DNA of 64,000 nt, taken from assembly GCF_022369435.1 (NCBI RefSeq), contig NZ_CP059597.1, positions 682,001 to 746,000 of the forward strand, in the 5' to 3' direction. The position numbers and the translations under genes were made by a program. Shown piece after piece: positions 56,625 to 64,000 of the stretch. Each line of letters opens with the position of its first letter. Within the stretch, counting starts at the first letter, position 1. The DNA is from Campylobacter sp. RM10537 (lineage in GTDB: Bacteria > Campylobacterota > Campylobacteria > Campylobacterales > Campylobacteraceae). The notes under the pieces are model-generated. The model ran no database searches, was not told the DNA's origin, and worked only from the letters and a program-made list of their open reading frames with translations.

Positions 56625-57445
56625 TCAATTACCTCTATAAGTTCTTTAGCAAAGCGTCTCATACTCATCAATGATCCTGCACTCCAAATAGGCTCTAATT
56701 CATTATAATCTTGAAAAATATTCATTTTTTGATAAAAAGGATTTTGTTTTAACTCTTCATCAAGCTTAAAAGGAGTTGGCTTAATGACTATAAATTTTGT
56801 TTCTTTTGGAAATTTTAAAAGATCTAAAAAACTTATAATATCAACACCCCAAGCGTTGTTTGTATTTTTATCATAAGCATTTTTCAAACCAAGTTGTTCT
56901 AATGCCGCACCAAAAAGACTGTGTTTTGTATAAATTCTTAAATGTTTTTTATCTACAAATTGAACTATAGCAATGGGCTTAGTATAATGTAATTTCTTTT
57001 TAGAACTTCTAAAAAAAAGCTTTGTATTTTTAATAAATTCTAAGGCTTCTTGTTTTTTGTTTAAAATTATTCCTATCTGCAAAACACCTTCATTGATACT
57101 AGTATATACATCTTTTTTATTTTGATAAAAATCAATAATTTTTATTTTATTTTTTAAAATATGATTATCGATGACAAATAAAGATGAAGTGATGATTAAA
57201 TCGGGCTTTAAATTGATAATATATTCTATATTAGGTTGAACTCTAAGACCGACATCTTTTACACTTTGGGGTAAAGCGGGCTCTTTTACCCAAGTATTAT
57301 ATATTCTCTTATCTCCGACTGCTAAAGGCTGGGAATTTAACATCATCATTGTTTCAGCCATAGTCCAATCTAAAGCGATGATTTTCAATTCTTTAGCTTG
57401 TATAAGTTCTAATAAAATTAAAAGCAAAATAATAATTTTTTTCAT
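56621..57445 (-). CDS. fhuD: Ferric-hydroxamate binding protein (FhuD)
   Basis: The 274-residue periplasmic protein has a signal peptide (about 1-17) and the class III binding fold. DVGLRVQPNIEYIINLKPDLII matches the E. coli FhuD region with GLRTEPNLELL, and SLFGAALEQLGLKNAY with the later NNAWG also correspond. No lipobox cysteine is present. It lies 3 bases from fhuC and overlaps fhuB. Confidence 0.85.
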   Translation of the reverse strand: MKKIIILLLILLELIQAKELKIIALDWTMAETMMMLNSQPLAVGDKRIYNTWVKEPALPQSVKDVGLRVQPNIEYIINLKPDLIITSSLFVIDNHILKNKIKIIDFYQNKKDVYTSINEGVLQIGIILNKKQEALEFIKNTKLFFRSSKKKLHYTKPIAIVQFVDKKHLRIYTKHSLFGAALEQLGLKNAYDKNTNNAWGVDIISFLDLLKFPKETKFIVIKPTPFKLDEELKQNPFYQKMNIFQDYNELEPIWSAGSLMSMRRFAKELIEVIE

Positions 57446-57448
57446 ATT

Positions 57449-58213
57449 TTAAAAAAGTGCAATAGGAGATTTTCTTTTAGGATGCTCTATAATACTAGCA
57501 TCGATATTAAATATATCTTTTAGTTTTTCTTCTTGCATAAATTCTTGCTTGCTTGCATTAAAAACAACCTTTCCTTCTTTTAAAGCAATAATTTCATCGC
57601 AATATAATGCCGCTAAATTAATATCATGTAAAATTAATACTATGCCCACTTTAAATTCTTTATTTAATTTTAATATTAATTCCATTAATTCAAATTGATA
57701 TACAATATCTAAAGCAGCTAAAGGTTCATCTAAAAATAAAAATTCACTTTTTTGTGCTAAAAGCATTGCCAAAAAAGCTCTTGTTTTTTCTCCTCCAGAA
57801 AGAGTATGAATTTCTCTATTTGACAAACTTAAAGTATTCGTTAATCTCATCACTTCTTCGATTAATTCTTTATCTTGATTTTTAAAAAATAATTTTTCAT
57901 AAGAATAGCGCCCCATTTTCACAAGCTCTTTTACGCTTAAATATCCTAAATTAGGTAAATATTGCGGTAAATAAGCTATTTTTTGAGCTAATTGTTTGGA
58001 AGAAAATTTAGCTATATCTTGTTCATTAAAACAAATTTTTCCAGAAGTTGGCTTTAACTGCCTAGCCAAAATTTTCAATAAAGTTGATTTTCCTGAACCA
58101 TTATGCCCCATAAGGCCGTAAATTTTGTTATTTTCAAAACATAAATTTGTAGGATAAATAATATATTGATTTTGATTTTTAAAATTTACATTGCAACTTT
58201 TTATGAGTGCCAT
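57449..58213 (-). CDS. fhuC: Ferric-hydroxamate ABC transporter ATPase (FhuC)
   Basis: The 254-residue ATPase shows Walker A GHNGSGKST near residue 36, KIAYLPQYLPNLGYLSVKELVKMGRYSY, signature LSGGEKTRAFLAM, Walker B FLFLDEPLAALD and ILILHDINLAALYCD-type H-loop. It is first in the fhuCDB operon. The Shine-Dalgarno (AGAGG) is rather far (about 12 bases) from the ATG at 58213, but an in-frame TGA just upstream excludes an earlier start. Confidence 0.9.
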   Translation of the reverse strand: MALIKSCNVNFKNQNQYIIYPTNLCFENNKIYGLMGHNGSGKSTLLKILARQLKPTSGKICFNEQDIAKFSSKQLAQKIAYLPQYLPNLGYLSVKELVKMGRYSYEKLFFKNQDKELIEEVMRLTNTLSLSNREIHTLSGGEKTRAFLAMLLAQKSEFLFLDEPLAALDIVYQFELMELILKLNKEFKVGIVLILHDINLAALYCDEIIALKEGKVVFNASKQEFMQEEKLKDIFNIDASIIEHPKRKSPIALF

Positions 58214-58250
58214 TGCTCAATCATATCCTCTTTAAAAAACTTAAGCTCGG

Positions 58251-58256
58251 ATTATA
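58251..58256 (-). promoter_or_regulatory. −10 box of fhuCDB
   Basis: TATAAT on the minus strand in the extended form TGCTATAATCC, 38 bases upstream of the fhuC start; a leader of about 30 bases is implied. Confidence 0.55.
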
Positions 58257-58313
58257 GCATAAAGAAAAATAAAAAATAAATAAAAAATAATTTTTCTTTA
58301 AATTTTAAAATTA

Positions 58314-58342
58314 TATAATTCGCATTTTGAAAGTCAATTTCA
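58314..58342 (+). promoter_or_regulatory. fhuA promoter with Fur-box-like palindrome
   Basis: TATAAT (58314-58319) places the fhuA start near 58326. Immediately after it, TGAAAGTCAATTTCA (58328-58342) is a 15-bp imperfect palindrome, with TGAAA/TTTCA arms, inside an AT-rich stretch running to CATTATTAT; it resembles degenerate Campylobacter Fur sites. A repressor bound here would block fhuA initiation. The match to the consensus is by eye only. Confidence 0.5.
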
Positions 58343-58390
58343 TTATTATAATTAAAAATTTTTCGTTTAAAAAAAGGAGAACCTATTTTT

Positions 58391-60433
58391 ATGAATAAAG
58401 TATTCAATTCTTTTTTACTTATTTCAATAAGTGCTAGTTTAGCTTTAGCAAAAGAATCTTCTTATGAGCTAGGTGCTGTTAGTGTTGTGGGATCTATCGA
58501 GAAAGGAAATCAAAGTGTAGATTATCTCAGCCCAAAAAGTGTTTCTGTAATTAGCGCCAAGCAAATTCAAGAAGAAGGTGCGCAGCAACTTGATGAGATT
58601 ACTAGATACGAAAGTGGTTTTGTTTCTCAAATTTATGGTGCGGATTTAGATACAACAGATTGGCTTAAATTAAGAGGATTTGATGCAAGTTTAGTTTTAG
58701 ACGGAACAGCTATTTATAAAGGCGGATATTTTGGATGGTCACCAGATTTATATGGCTTAGAAAAAATAGAAGTTATTAAAGGGGCTGATTCTTTAAGTTA
58801 TGGATCTTCTCAAAGTGGTGGCGTGATCAATTTAGTTAGCAAAAGACCTCAAAAAAACCCTATAGCAGAAATAGGAGCTAAAATAGGAAATTTATCCCAA
58901 AATGGCCTATTTTTCGATATTGGAGATAAAGCTTTTAACACAAATAGTAATTTTAGAATCGTAGGAAACTATTTTAGGCAAAATGGACAGCTTGATGGAA
59001 CTTGGCAAGAACATTATTATTTTGCACCAAGCTTAGCTATAAATATAGATGATGATACATTTTTAACGCTTCTTAGTAGTTTTCAGTACGATCAAGGAGT
59101 GCCTACAACTGGATTTTTTCCTGTTTATGGAACCATCATTGATACACCACAAGGAACAATTAAGCCAAGTACAAATTTAGGATCACCTTTGAGTGATTAT
59201 TTAAAAAGAAAACAATATTCTTTAGGATATGAATTTATACATTATTTTAATGATGAATTAACTTTTATGCAAAATTATCGTTATAATATGGAGGATAAAA
59301 GTCAATTTGCTGTAAACTTTTCAGCTTTAGACTCTAGCAATCCCGCTACAGCTAAAAGAAGTTCTATCATCTTAGATGGTATAGCAAGAAGCCATACTTT
59401 AGATAATAGACTGGTTTTAAAGCATAATTACAAAGAACTTGAAAACACTCTTACAAGTGGAATAGATTATCAATATATCTATGTCAATGGAAAATATGGT
59501 TATGGAAGCGCAAGTGATGTCAATATCTTTGATCCTAATCATACCCCACAAATTAAAAGTAAAGTGCCTACATATCTAGTCAAACAATCACAATTAGGTC
59601 TATATGTTCAAGATAGAGCTAAGCTTTATGATAAATGGATTTTAGATCTTGGCATGCGTTTTGATAAAGCTAAAAGTAATGCAAAAAGCTTTGGAAATAA
59701 AAGCGATTATAATGTCAATCATACAACTTTTCAAACAGGCTTGATGTATGTATTTGAAGATTTAGGATTAATGCCTTTTGTCAGTTACTCAGGAGCCTTT
59801 AGACCTATAGCAGGAAGTGACGGAGAAGGCAAGGGTTATAAGCCTTATGAAAGCAGACAATATGAAGCTGGTTTTAAATATCTTCCTTATTTTATCGATG
59901 GAGAACTTAATCTTTCTTATTTTGACATCCAAGAAAAAAATGCCTTAGTTAATGCCGATCCAAGTATGCCTACGCCTGTATCTATACAAGCTGGAAAGCA
60001 AAATGCTAAAGGCTTAGAACTAAGCTCAAATATAGCTTTGAGTGAAAGCATAAATTATACTTTAGCTTATGCACATTATTTTCAAACTCACACCTCTTTA
60101 GACGCGCTAAAAACTATAAGAACGCCAATGATGCCAAAAGACATTTTTGCCACTAAAATTTCTCATACTTTTAAAATCGATCATAAACAAAATTTTAAAA
60201 GTAGTTTTGGAATACGCTACGTAGGAAGTAGCACTGACGAGGCTGGGAATCCTAATATCAAAGTGCCTTCATATACACTTTATGATCTTGCTTTTAGCTA
60301 TAATTATGATAAATGGAATGCTCAGTTAAATATCGATAATATTTTTAATAAAAAATATATTAGCGGATGTTATTATTCTTGCTATTATGGTGAAGGTATT
60401 AAAGGAATTTTATCCATTTCTTATAAATATTAA
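58391..60433 (+). CDS. fhuA: TonB-dependent ferric-hydroxamate (ferrichrome-type) receptor
   Basis: The 680-residue outer-membrane receptor has a signal peptide (about 1-20), a plug domain with SVSVISAKQIQEEGAQQLDEI, LRGFDASLVLDGT, LYGLEKIEVIKGADSLSYG and GGVINLVSKRP, then a 22-strand barrel ending in an aromatic residue (SISYKY). The pair of cysteines ISGCYYSCYYGEG close to the C-terminus is the arrangement of E. coli FhuA-type siderophore receptors. AAGGAGA lies 10 bases before the ATG. Divergent fhuCDB supports hydroxamate uptake; the exact siderophore is inferred. Confidence 0.85.
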   Translation: MNKVFNSFLLISISASLALAKESSYELGAVSVVGSIEKGNQSVDYLSPKSVSVISAKQIQEEGAQQLDEITRYESGFVSQIYGADLDTTDWLKLRGFDASLVLDGTAIYKGGYFGWSPDLYGLEKIEVIKGADSLSYGSSQSGGVINLVSKRPQKNPIAEIGAKIGNLSQNGLFFDIGDKAFNTNSNFRIVGNYFRQNGQLDGTWQEHYYFAPSLAINIDDDTFLTLLSSFQYDQGVPTTGFFPVYGTIIDTPQGTIKPSTNLGSPLSDYLKRKQYSLGYEFIHYFNDELTFMQNYRYNMEDKSQFAVNFSALDSSNPATAKRSSIILDGIARSHTLDNRLVLKHNYKELENTLTSGIDYQYIYVNGKYGYGSASDVNIFDPNHTPQIKSKVPTYLVKQSQLGLYVQDRAKLYDKWILDLGMRFDKAKSNAKSFGNKSDYNVNHTTFQTGLMYVFEDLGLMPFVSYSGAFRPIAGSDGEGKGYKPYESRQYEAGFKYLPYFIDGELNLSYFDIQEKNALVNADPSMPTPVSIQAGKQNAKGLELSSNIALSESINYTLAYAHYFQTHTSLDALKTIRTPMMPKDIFATKISHTFKIDHKQNFKSSFGIRYVGSSTDEAGNPNIKVPSYTLYDLAFSYNYDKWNAQLNIDNIFNKKYISGCYYSCYYGEGIKGILSISYKY

Positions 60434-60448
60434 TAAATACTAAATTCT

Positions 60449-60471
60449 CTTAAGCTTAAGTATGCTATACT
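60449..60471 (+). promoter_or_regulatory. Palindrome and −10 box directly before cmeD
   Basis: CTTAAGCTTAAG (60449-60460) is a perfect 12-bp palindrome where a −35 region would be. TATACT (60466-60471) then lies 7 bases before the cmeD ATG at 60479. The transcript would start at or next to the start codon, so no Shine-Dalgarno would be present, and none is seen. Confidence 0.45.
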
Positions 60472-60478
60472 CTAGCTT

Positions 60479-61741
60479 ATGAGATTTTTAAATATTATTT
60501 TATTTTTACCTTTAGCATTGTTTGGCTCCAACTTAAAAGAACTTATAAATTTAAGTCAAAAAAATGAGCAATATTTTATCAAGCAAATTCAAAGCGAACA
60601 AGCTAAACTTACAAGTAATGAAGTTTTTAGAAATTATTTGCCAAGTCTTAGTTTAAATTCCGCCTATGTGGCTAACAATAAAGATCGTTTTATTATTGAT
60701 CCTCAAGAAAGTTTATTTGCAAAATTTTCTCTGAATTTTCTACTTTTTGATGGTGGCGCTAGAGAAGCTAATTTAAAAGCCTTAAAAGAGCAAGAAAAAA
60801 TTAGCTTACTTAGCAAAGAACAAACTAGAAATTATTTAGCTTTAAATGCAACTACTCTTTATTTTAATTCTTTAAGTCTTAGAAAAATCATTGCCACAAA
60901 TGAACAGAAAGTGGAGTTTTTAAAATCAACCTTACAAAGATTAAAAAAATTTTACGCTACAGGATTAAGTTCTAAAGATGAATTAGAAAGTATAGAAGCA
61001 AAATTTCATTTAAGTGTTTTAGATTTGCATCAAAATGAATTAAAATTTGAAAATATCCAAAAAGAAATTAGAATTTTAACCGGAGAAAATATCATTCCTG
61101 AAGGCCAAGCAACATTGGAAAAACCTTTTTATGATAAAGTATTAAATAACTATGATGTGCTTATTGCTAGAGAAAATGTTAATTTAGCTAGAGAAAATGT
61201 TAATTTAGCCAAAGCTCAGTATTATCCTAAATTTTTTATTCAAGATAATTTCGGATTTTATAAAAACAATTATAACCCAAAAGTTCCTTATCCTTTTATC
61301 AATCTAACCAATGAAATCTTAGAAAAATATTCACAAAATAATCAAATTATTTTAGGAATAGAATGGAAAATTTTTGATTTTAATTCTAGAGCCAAAAAGG
61401 TTGAAAAAGAGCGTTTAAATGTTCAAATTGCAAATGCAAATGCAAGATTAAATGAAAGAAAAAACCGAGAAGAATTGTTGTATTTGCTTAAAAATATAAA
61501 AGTCTTAAAGGAGCAAATTATAGCCCTAAAATTAGCACTCAAAGCTGCTAATATAGCCTTTGAAAGCATAGATAAAAAATATAGCGCAGGGCTTGTTTCT
61601 TATGTAGAATATTTACAAGCTTTAGAGGCTAAATTTAAAGCTCAAAGTGATCTAGAATTAGCAAGAAACGAATTTGAAATCACAAAAGCAAATTATTATT
61701 TTAATGCTGGAGTACAAATCATTTCAAAGGTAAAACAATGA
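60479..61741 (+). CDS. cmeD: TolC-family outer-membrane channel of RND pump CmeDEF
   Basis: The 420-residue protein has a signal peptide (about 1-17) and the outer-membrane efflux protein fold: two similar halves of long helices, with FLLFDGGAREANLKALKEQ and later YSAGLVSYVEYLQALEAKFKAQSDLELARNEFEITKANYYFNAG. It forms the exit duct for the pump with CmeE and CmeF. A 21-bp unit is exactly tandem-duplicated at 61166-61207 (ARENVNL twice). It overlaps cmeE by four bases. Confidence 0.88.
   Translation: MRFLNIILFLPLALFGSNLKELINLSQKNEQYFIKQIQSEQAKLTSNEVFRNYLPSLSLNSAYVANNKDRFIIDPQESLFAKFSLNFLLFDGGAREANLKALKEQEKISLLSKEQTRNYLALNATTLYFNSLSLRKIIATNEQKVEFLKSTLQRLKKFYATGLSSKDELESIEAKFHLSVLDLHQNELKFENIQKEIRILTGENIIPEGQATLEKPFYDKVLNNYDVLIARENVNLARENVNLAKAQYYPKFFIQDNFGFYKNNYNPKVPYPFINLTNEILEKYSQNNQIILGIEWKIFDFNSRAKKVEKERLNVQIANANARLNERKNREELLYLLKNIKVLKEQIIALKLALKAANIAFESIDKKYSAGLVSYVEYLQALEAKFKAQSDLELARNEFEITKANYYFNAGVQIISKVKQ
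61166..61207 (+). repeat. 21-bp tandem duplication in cmeD
   Basis: GCTAGAGAAAATGTTAATTTA occurs twice head to tail, coding ARENVNL-ARENVNL, one heptad-length repeat in a helix. In frame and harmless to reading. Confidence 0.8.
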
Positions 61742-62478
61742 AAATATTTTTAATTTTAATATTTTCTTTTAATGTAATTTTTGCAGAAGAAATTTATGCA
61801 AGTTTTAATGTAGAAGCATCAAAGCAAAGCAAATTGGCTATTGAAGGCATAGGGATAGTATCACAAATTCCAATCACAATTGGACAAAAGGTTAAAAAGG
61901 GAGATCTTTTAATTGTCCTTGATCAAACCAGTGAAAAAATAGCACTTGAAAATGCCAAAAATTCATATAATTTAGCCCTAGCTCAATATGAAAATACAAA
62001 AAGCAAAATGAAAAAAATTAATTCTGTTCAAGATGTTATTGATAAACAAAGCTATGAAGATATGAAAACACAATTTAATATAGCTAGCTTAAATTTAACT
62101 AAAGCTAAAATCAATATGGATTATTATAAAAATATACTTGAAAAAAAAGAATTAAGAGCGCCTTATGATGCAATTGTTTCAAATAAATTTATACAGATTG
62201 GAGAGGGAGTTGGCGGAGTAGCTCAACCTTTAGTAGAAATTTTTTCTTATCCTCAAAGTAAACTCATTTTAAGTTTTGATGAAAAATATAAAGATAAAGT
62301 AAAAATTGGAGATGAATTTATTTATAAATTAGATCAAAGCAATAACCAAATTAAAGGAAAAATCAGCCTAATTTATCCAAGCATAGAGGTAAAAACGAGA
62401 AAAATTTATGCTGAAGTTGAAGCTTCAGGATTAACCCCGGGACTTTTTGGAGAAGGTAAGATAATTACAAAAGATTAG
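61738..62478 (+). CDS. cmeE: Periplasmic adaptor (membrane fusion protein) of CmeDEF
   Basis: The 246-residue protein has a signal peptide (about 1-16) and the adaptor layout: first lipoyl half IPITIGQKVKKGDLLIVLDQT, a helical hairpin (about 68-130), second lipoyl half LRAPYDAIVSNKFIQIGEGVG, and a beta-barrel. It is shorter than typical RND adaptors (about 350-400), lacking most of the membrane-proximal domain, as in C. jejuni CmeE. The ATG overlaps the cmeD stop. Confidence 0.88.
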   Translation: MKIFLILIFSFNVIFAEEIYASFNVEASKQSKLAIEGIGIVSQIPITIGQKVKKGDLLIVLDQTSEKIALENAKNSYNLALAQYENTKSKMKKINSVQDVIDKQSYEDMKTQFNIASLNLTKAKINMDYYKNILEKKELRAPYDAIVSNKFIQIGEGVGGVAQPLVEIFSYPQSKLILSFDEKYKDKVKIGDEFIYKLDQSNNQIKGKISLIYPSIEVKTRKIYAEVEASGLTPGLFGEGKIITKD

Positions 62479-62481
62479 AAT

Positions 62482-64000
62482 ATGTTTAAATTAGCAATAA
62501 ATAGACCTATTACCGTATTAATGTTTTTTTTAGCACTCGTTATCTTTGGATTTATTTCCGCATTTAATATGAGTGTTAATTTATTTCCAAATGTTTCCAT
62601 TCCTCTTATTAAAATTACAAGTAAAGCTAATGGAGATTTAAATTTTATAGAATCAAAAATTACTAAGGAAATAGAAAATGCTCTAAGTGAAATTGATGGG
62701 GTTAAAACTATAACTTCGGTTGCATATGATAATTTTAGTATTTCTGTAGTCGAATTTAAACTTGGCAAAAATCTCGAAGTAGCTGCTAATGATGTAAGAG
62801 ATAAAATAGGCACCTTAAGTCTTCCAACTAAACCTGAAGTTGAGAAAATAAGTTCTGATTCTGGTTCAGCTATATCACTTTTTCTTTACTCACCAAATAA
62901 ACTTTCTCTTATGCAAAATATCAATGACAAAATCAAGCCTTTTTTACAAAGGGTCGATGGTGTAGGAAAAATTGATGCTAAAGGTTTTTTAAAACCTCAA
63001 ATTCGCATTAATTTAAAACCAGAGCAATTACAAAAATATAATCTTAATGCCTATGATGTAGCCAATATCATTAAAAGTCAAAATTTTAAACAAGCCTTAG
63101 GAGAATTAAATAATCAAAAAAATAATTATATTATTAAAGGTTATTTCGAAGCTAATGATTTAAATGAATTAAAAAAATTACGTATTAAAACTGGTGTATT
63201 TTTAAGTGATATTGCTGATATACAGAATCTTTATGAGGATGAAAAGCAAAGTGCGATTTATCAAGGAAAAGAAGGTGTGCTCCTAGAGCTTGGCAAAGTG
63301 AATAATTATAATACACTCCAAATGATAAAAAATGTTAAAAATTCTCTAAGCACTTTAGAAAAGCAAATTCCTAGCGATATAAAATTTGATATTGTTTATG
63401 ATAAAAGCTTAAATATCTATAAACATCTTTCACAAGTTATTTTTGATATGGTTTTAGGTATTTTCTTAACTCTAATTATTGTATTTTTATTTTTAAGAAA
63501 TTTAAGTGCTACCCTTATTGCTTGCATTGCAATACCAACTTCAATAATTTCAACTTTTTTTATCATTGATATTTTAGGCTATGATCTAAATCGTCTTACC
63601 TTTATTGCCCTAACTTTAAGTATAGGAATTTTTATAGATGATGCTATTGTAGTGATTGAAAATATCGCTAAAAAATTAAAAGAACATCCGCCCTTACAAG
63701 CTGCTTTTTTAGGGGTTAATGAAATAGGTTTTAGCGTATTAAGCATTAGTGTTGTTTTACTTTGTGTTTTTATTCCTATTTCTTATATGAAATCTGTACC
63801 TGGGCTTTTTTTTAACGCCTTAGGAATTAGCGTTGCAAGTGGTATCGTAATTAGTTTTTTAGTTTCTATATTTTTGATTCCAAGTTTAAGTGCTAGATTT
63901 TTAAATCCTAAAGAAAGTCGATTTTATCAAAAAAGTGAAGCTTTTTTTCAAAAAATAGAAGAAAAATATGAAAATATACTTTATAAAATTTTAAAAAATA
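62482..64000 (+). CDS. cmeF: RND efflux transporter CmeF (3' end outside window)
   Basis: The frame opens with MFKLAINRPITVLMFFLALVIFG, the standard RND start, and runs without a stop to the window edge (506 residues seen). VNLFPNVSIPLIKI, the porter domain, and the proton-relay helix TLSIGIFIDDAIVVIENIAKKL with the essential Asp pair are visible. The start is 3 bases after cmeE. The second half of the protein lies beyond 64000. Confidence 0.92.
   Translation, partial: MFKLAINRPITVLMFFLALVIFGFISAFNMSVNLFPNVSIPLIKITSKANGDLNFIESKITKEIENALSEIDGVKTITSVAYDNFSISVVEFKLGKNLEVAANDVRDKIGTLSLPTKPEVEKISSDSGSAISLFLYSPNKLSLMQNINDKIKPFLQRVDGVGKIDAKGFLKPQIRINLKPEQLQKYNLNAYDVANIIKSQNFKQALGELNNQKNNYIIKGYFEANDLNELKKLRIKTGVFLSDIADIQNLYEDEKQSAIYQGKEGVLLELGKVNNYNTLQMIKNVKNSLSTLEKQIPSDIKFDIVYDKSLNIYKHLSQVIFDMVLGIFLTLIIVFLFLRNLSATLIACIAIPTSIISTFFIIDILGYDLNRLTFIALTLSIGIFIDDAIVVIENIAKKLKEHPPLQAAFLGVNEIGFSVLSISVVLLCVFIPISYMKSVPGLFFNALGISVASGIVISFLVSIFLIPSLSARFLNPKESRFYQKSEAFFQKIEEKYENILYKILKN

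Noticed and set aside
62475-62813. 112-residue minus-strand frame at the start of cmeF
   Set aside because: The plus strand carries a clear RND transporter with typical N-terminus and motifs over the same bases.
1-64000. CRISPR array, rRNA operon, insertion sequence or prophage
   Set aside because: No regularly spaced repeats, transposase, integrase or rRNA segments were seen in either strand.

Overview
This AT-rich, gene-dense window is a chromosomal segment of a Campylobacter species close to the C. jejuni/coli/lari group. The evidence is the flgPQ-gyrA-mapA-lepA order, a fused CcsB-CcsA protein, paired livJ/livK, an NtrC-like FlgR and a CmeDEF efflux operon. I cannot fix the species. Gene order (from memory of C. 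jejuni NCTC 11168) matches two separate C. jejuni blocks, Cj0772c-Cj0757 and Cj1006c-Cj1033. They are joined here near position 21.7 kb, so the chromosome is rearranged relative to that strain.

Layout. 1-6.5 kb: a plus-strand housekeeping run (metQ, flgA, ubiX, coaD, tmk, hisS, speA) closed by a bidirectional terminator. 6.5-7.8 kb: two unknown minus-strand genes, one a lipoprotein, where C. jejuni carries cysE; a C10 tract lies in their likely promoter. 7.8-10.4 kb: aspB, then a cupin and a metallo-beta-lactamase-fold protein. 10.4-18.3 kb: a complete type I restriction-modification operon, hsdM-hsdS-(ATPase/TOPRIM gene)-hsdR, read on the minus strand between dnaK and the metallo-hydrolase. 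The inserted OLD-like ATPase is the best candidate for an extra anti-phage function. 18.4-21.7 kb: hrcA-grpE-dnaK behind a consensus promoter overlapped by HspR-like (HAIR) and CIRCE-like operators.

21.8-28.8 kb: an FtsH-like AAA protein whose HEXXH protease site is destroyed, then mtaB, an MscS-family channel, aroB and a TrkA-C-type protein. 28.8-30.8 kb: tgt, a CorA-like transporter and tRNA-Arg(GCG). 30.8-31.7 kb: a gene-poor stretch with a 17-bp inverted repeat. 31.7-51.4 kb: cytochrome c maturation, the liv branched-chain amino acid transporter, a cytochrome c, a porin-like fragment, a YqhA-like protein, asd, flgR, flgQ, flgP, gyrA (fluoroquinolone-susceptible T86 allele), a ComF-like phosphoribosyltransferase, mapA and lepA.

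51.4-60.5 kb is an island between lepA and cmeD, which are adjacent in C. jejuni as I recall it. It contains a broken DUF2920 gene, an acyl carrier protein and an amino-acid adenylating enzyme, in the arrangement of Cj1307-Cj1310c from the flagellar glycosylation region. Beside them is a complete ferric-hydroxamate uptake system: fhuCDB, divergent fhuA and a Fur-box-like palindrome between them. The window ends in cmeD, cmeE and a truncated cmeF.
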